A stretch of DNA of 9,471 nt, from assembly GCA_947463285.1 (NCBI GenBank), contig CANHTV010000115.1, forward strand, positions 1 through 9,471. The letters are read 5' to 3'. The notes below the pieces were generated by a model. The model saw only the letters and a program-made list of their open reading frames with translations. It was not told where the DNA came from and made no database searches. Every line of letters begins with the position of its first letter. Within the stretch, counting starts at the first letter, position 1. The stretch is from Verrucomicrobiaceae bacterium (GTDB lineage: Bacteria; Verrucomicrobiota; Verrucomicrobiia; Verrucomicrobiales; Verrucomicrobiaceae). Positions 6,840 to 9,471 of this stretch are shown here, piece by piece. A program made the position numbers and the translations under genes.

Positions 6840-9178
6840 TATTGGTCTGAGGGCAGGGCGCGGGGTACTTCATCAAGGGGCATGCCAAACCGGATGGTCT
6901 CTTCCATGATCTGGCTGCGTCTTGCTTCGATGCCGTTCGGGTTGTCGAAATGATCTTTGGAATTGATGATTTTTGGCTGGATGAAGATAAGCAGCTCATC
7001 CCGCTGGGTGGTTTTCTGCGTGGTTCCAAAGAGATGCTTCAGGACGGGAACTCGACGTAGGAAAATGGCACCACGTTCGTTGTTGCCTGTGCGTTCTGTG
7101 ACAAGTCCACCAAGAACTACGGTGGCACCATTTTTGACGGTGACGGTGGTCAGCAGCTCCTGTGTGCCGATGGTCGGCACGGTGTTGCCGGAGATGTTCT
7201 GCTCGCCGATGATGTTGTCATTGATTTGAGCAATGCGGAGCGTGACTTCGTCATCGGAGTTGATCAAAGGCACGACCTCCAGCTTCAGGACAACGTCGCG
7301 ATAATCGATGCTGGCACTTGTGGCTGCAATGTTTCCGGCGCCGGCATTGCTGAGAATATTCACGGGCACCGCAATGCGTTGACCGCTGGAGATCACGGCT
7401 TTGCCATTGTTGGTGGTGTACATGCTCGGGCTAGAGAGGACTTTGAAATTTTTGTTTCCTTCAAGCACACGCATGTAGCGACTGATGGATCCCAGTTTGC
7501 CATAAAAGCTCATGGCAGCAGTGCCGAATCCCTCACCGTTCAGTGGAATGTCGAGTGCTCCCGCCACTGAATTGTTGATGCCGGAACCTGAGCCATTGTT
7601 GAATTCCTTTTGACGGAGAGTGAAGTCATCCAGCGCGTTGAGGAAATCGAAACCGTAGTTAAACTCACCGCCTAGGCTCAGCTGGCCAATGATGGTGCTG
7701 ATGTAAACCTGCTGTGGACGCACATCCATTTCCTGGATCAGCTGGTCGATGATCGTGATGTGCTCTGGTGAACCACTGACGACGAGGCTGTTTGATTGCG
7801 GGTCTGCGATAAGCAGCGTCTTGCCGACGATCAAAGACTCAGGGGCTGAGGTGGCTTCTGGATCATCAAGCAGGCTGCGTTGGCTGCGATTGCTCTGGCT
7901 TCCTGTGTTGGAGCTAAATCCACCACCACTTAAGTCATTGTTGTTGCTGAAACCACTGCCTCCGCTGTCGCGATTTGAGTCTGTGGATGGTGTGTTTGAT
8001 GAGCTGCTCGGCTGACGGCGACTGCTGGAGCCTCCTCCCATGCCTGATGAGCCAGTTTCAGACTGGATGTCAGTGTCTTTGGCCAAGGCATTGTAGGCGA
8101 CCGGCAGGAAGTCACCGACATCAAGGTAGCTAAACTTGCGCTTGAGAAAGGTCACGTTGTCTGACTGCTGATCCAGCTTTTCCACCAAGCCGCGGATGTA
8201 GGTGATGTCCACCGGGCGGGCTATGACGAGCAAGCTATTCGTGCGCCGATGGGGGATGACCTTCACCTTCGCGATGGCTGGATTGGTGCCAGCGCTATTG
8301 CCTGTGCTGTTGCTGGAGTTTGGAGACGCGCCGGGTCTGGCCCCATTCGGTGTAGCTACAGCGGGTGTGGCTGGCGTTGACGGGTTTGCTGCTGCAGCGC
8401 TTTCAGCGGCTTTTTCACGTTCTTCAAAGATCTCACTAATGATTTCCCCCACGCTTTCAGCATCACTGCGCTCCAGCTGGATCATTTCGTTGGCGATCTC
8501 CGCAGGCGGAACATCGATGACTTTGGCGATTTCGACGATGCTGCGGATGGTGATGCTGTTTTCCGTGATGATCAGCGCAGCGGAGTTCATCACAGGGGTG
8601 ATGGAGCCGTAGCTATTGAGCTTGATCACCTGCTGAAATGCCTTGGAGGCCTCGTCTGGCGAGATGTGCTCAAGAGGTAAAACAAAGTGACAGATCTCCT
8701 CATTCTGAGGCAGGTCATGGATGGCGGTATAGACATTGAGACCATGAGAGGCTGGATTTTTGCCGCCGCTATGATGAATCAGTTTCACCGTTTTCGGATC
8801 GACGGGGATGATCGCGTAGCCATTGAGCAAAAGGGTCGCCTCAATGAAGGCGATAGCCTCGGTCCGAGTCAGTGGGTCTGGAGCGATGATTCTCAGCGGC
8901 TCGCCTTGAAGTGCGGAATCAAGGATCATCTTTTTTCCCGTGATTTGGGTGTAAAAAGGAATGATCGCCTGAACGGGTGTATTCGGAAAATTAACCTTGA
9001 TCATCGACCCATCATTCACGGGTGAGGTAGCGTTCTGGCCCGGCTCCGATGCTCCGCCTGGTAATGTAGCTGTAACTTGGGCAGAAAGATTGACCGTCAG
9101 GCCTCCAAAGATAGCGGCAACAAGTCCGCTCATGCTTGCGGCACGGGCTAGGTTTGGTAGGTCGTAAAAGTTGAGCAT
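6839..9178 (-). CDS. Outer-membrane secretin, GspD/PilQ type (type II secretion or type IV pilus)
   Basis: A 779-residue secretin, forming the multimeric outer-membrane gate of type II secretion or type IV pilus machines. A hydrophobic export segment lies at about residues 13-33, with cleavage near LSA-Q. An N0-like domain covers about 60-135, and N1/N2/N3-like repeats about 163-490 (SAALIITEN, NSLLVIARPVDI, SNSLVVSGSPEHI). The secretin core at about 490-740 includes VPVNILS, the IDYRDVVLKLEVVPLI strand pair, VKNGATVVLGGLV and VPVLKHLFG, ending in ELLIFIQPKII. Two low-complexity insertions interrupt the N domains: Ala/Pro/Asn-rich at about 258-302 and Ser/Gly/Asn-rich at about 373-436. A C-terminal extension after 740 could bind a pilotin. 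Met16 is an alternative start giving a tidier signal peptide. No pilus or secretion partner gene is in the window, and the gene appears monocistronic. Confidence 0.92.
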   Translation of the reverse strand: MLNFYDLPNLARAASMSGLVAAIFGGLTVNLSAQVTATLPGGASEPGQNATSPVNDGSMIKVNFPNTPVQAIIPFYTQITGKKMILDSALQGEPLRIIAPDPLTRTEAIAFIEATLLLNGYAIIPVDPKTVKLIHHSGGKNPASHGLNVYTAIHDLPQNEEICHFVLPLEHISPDEASKAFQQVIKLNSYGSITPVMNSAALIITENSITIRSIVEIAKVIDVPPAEIANEMIQLERSDAESVGEIISEIFEEREKAAESAAAANPSTPATPAVATPNGARPGASPNSSNSTGNSAGTNPAIAKVKVIPHRRTNSLLVIARPVDITYIRGLVEKLDQQSDNVTFLKRKFSYLDVGDFLPVAYNALAKDTDIQSETGSSGMGGGSSSRRQPSSSSNTPSTDSNRDSGGSGFSNNNDLSGGGFSSNTGSQSNRSQRSLLDDPEATSAPESLIVGKTLLIADPQSNSLVVSGSPEHITIIDQLIQEMDVRPQQVYISTIIGQLSLGGEFNYGFDFLNALDDFTLRQKEFNNGSGSGINNSVAGALDIPLNGEGFGTAAMSFYGKLGSISRYMRVLEGNKNFKVLSSPSMYTTNNGKAVISSGQRIAVPVNILSNAGAGNIAATSASIDYRDVVLKLEVVPLINSDDEVTLRIAQINDNIIGEQNISGNTVPTIGTQELLTTVTVKNGATVVLGGLVTERTGNNERGAIFLRRVPVLKHLFGTTQKTTQRDELLIFIQPKIINSKDHFDNPNGIEARRSQIMEETIRFGMPLDEVPRALPSDQ

Positions 9179-9199
9179 GAGTAGATATGTAGCATACCC

Positions 9200-9227
9200 A
9201 CTATAAATTCTATACTAAGCAGAGCAA
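9200..9227 (-). promoter_or_regulatory. Candidate sigma-70 promoter of the secretin gene
   Basis: Read on the - strand, TATAGT (complement of 9200-9205) matches the -10 consensus at five of six bases. It lies 16 bases after TTGCTC (complement of 9222-9227), a weak -35 that shares only the TTG. The stretch upstream of the -35 (9228-9258) is very A/T-rich and could act as an UP element. The implied start would leave a leader of roughly 15 bases before the ATG at 9178, and no Shine-Dalgarno is visible in it. This is motif reading only. Confidence 0.4.
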
Positions 9228-9293
9228 TCTAAATATTCGCTTTTATTAAATTTTAACATCCAGTGAGCCTTGAGACCTATTCAACGAGGGTCG

Positions 9294-9351
9294 TTTGCAT
9301 AAAAAATCCCGCACTCGCCGACTAATGGCCCTCGGATTTGATAAAAAATCC
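9294..9351. repeat. Pair of near-identical 15-base direct repeats
   Basis: TTTG-ATAAAAAATCC occurs at 9337-9351 and again at 9294-9309 with one extra C after TTTG. The two copies start 43 bases apart. One copy supplies the T tract and foot of the terminator on the - strand; the other forms the loop and inner stem of the same structure. A local duplication could explain the arrangement. It is short and partly an A run, so chance cannot be excluded. Confidence 0.5.
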
Positions 9352-9376
9352 GGACCATTAATCTGTGACTGCGGGA
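9299..9376 (-). terminator. Long rho-independent terminator for the gene entering from the right
   Basis: A roughly 70-base imperfect inverted repeat. The outer stem CCCGCA (9308-9313) pairs with TGCGGG (9370-9375), extended by one T-A pair. Short helices follow (9315-9318 with 9365-9368, and 9320-9321 with 9362-9363). A middle stem TAATGG (9323-9328) pairs with CCATTA (9355-9360), and an inner stem CGGATTT (9333-9339) with AAATCCG (9346-9352) around a 6-base loop. On the - strand the hairpin is followed directly by ATTTTTTAT (complement of 9299-9307), the classic terminator tail. It begins 27 bases after the stop codon of the right-hand gene. No equivalent T tract exists on the + strand, so termination should act on - strand transcripts and insulate the secretin promoter. 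Confidence 0.85.
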
Positions 9377-9403
9377 AAGCTTGGGTTATTAGCCTAAGTG
9401 AAA

Positions 9404-9471
9404 TCATTCACCATCCCAGCGACGTGGCTTGAAGCCGCCGCCTTTGTTGCCGTAGGGCTTGCCGCCACCAC
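9404..9471 (-). CDS. C-terminal tail of a Gly-rich protein (possibly RNA-binding protein or DEAD-box helicase), 5' part outside window
   Basis: On the - strand, 21 codons plus two bases are visible before the TGA at 9404-9406. They read GGGKPYGNKGGGFKPRRWDGE: Gly-rich, basic and ending in an aromatic/acidic cap. Tails of this kind occur at the end of small RRM-type RNA-binding proteins and of some DEAD-box RNA helicases in bacteria, where they help RNA binding. Nothing else of the protein is in the window, so the family is a guess. The coding call is supported by codon-regular Gly/Lys/Arg content, a stop codon, and a strong terminator 27 bases downstream on the same strand. Confidence 0.6.
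   Translation of the reverse strand, partial: GGGKPYGNKGGGFKPRRWDGE

Noticed and set aside
6839..9178. Phage-type secretin (pIV/zonula-related) as evidence of a filamentous prophage
   Set aside because: The protein has full N0-N3-like domains and a GspD-like core, and no phage genes flank it.

Overview
The window most likely comes from a member of the PVC superphylum, probably Verrucomicrobiota (Prosthecobacter/Verrucomicrobium-like). The evidence is the tail of a PVC-type haem-binding protein at the left edge, a run of exported S1 sulfatases, an SGNH hydrolase with the GLHD variant, a GspD/PilQ-type secretin with long low-complexity insertions, and genes almost without Shine-Dalgarno sequences. 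The phylum is an inference from gene content; there is no rRNA or other marker in the window.

Layout. (1) Positions 1-1047, + strand: the 3' end of a cytochrome-like gene, then a complete SDR oxidoreductase 18 bases later. (2) 1048-1290: a 243-base gap with no convincing gene, holding three adjacent potential stem-loops in what would be the leader of the next operon. (3) 1291-6834, + strand: a tight four-gene operon of three different exported sulfatases and an exported SGNH hydrolase, with spacings of 19, 24 and -4 bases. (4) 6839-9178, - strand: a 779-residue outer-membrane secretin whose stop codon lies only 4 bases from the end of the operon. A 7-bp inverted repeat spans the convergent junction. 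(5) 9179-9403: the secretin upstream region, with a possible promoter and a long, strong stem-loop followed by a T tract on the - strand. (6) 9404-9471, - strand: the Gly-rich C-terminal tail of another gene, which that stem-loop terminates.

How the genes work together. The four operon products all carry signal peptides and look like a periplasmic or surface module that strips sulfate (three sulfatases) and probably an ester group (SGNH hydrolase) from a sulfated polysaccharide. By motif-level comparison from memory, sulfatase 1 resembles N-acetylglucosamine-6-sulfatase (GNS) and sulfatase 2 resembles heparan N-sulfatase (SGSH). This suggests a glucosamine-containing sulfated glycan, but no lyase, glycoside hydrolase, transporter, regulator or formylglycine-generating enzyme is encoded here. 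The secretin is a separate transcription unit, and nothing in the sequence ties it to the sulfatases. No mobile element, tRNA, rRNA or CRISPR array is visible.
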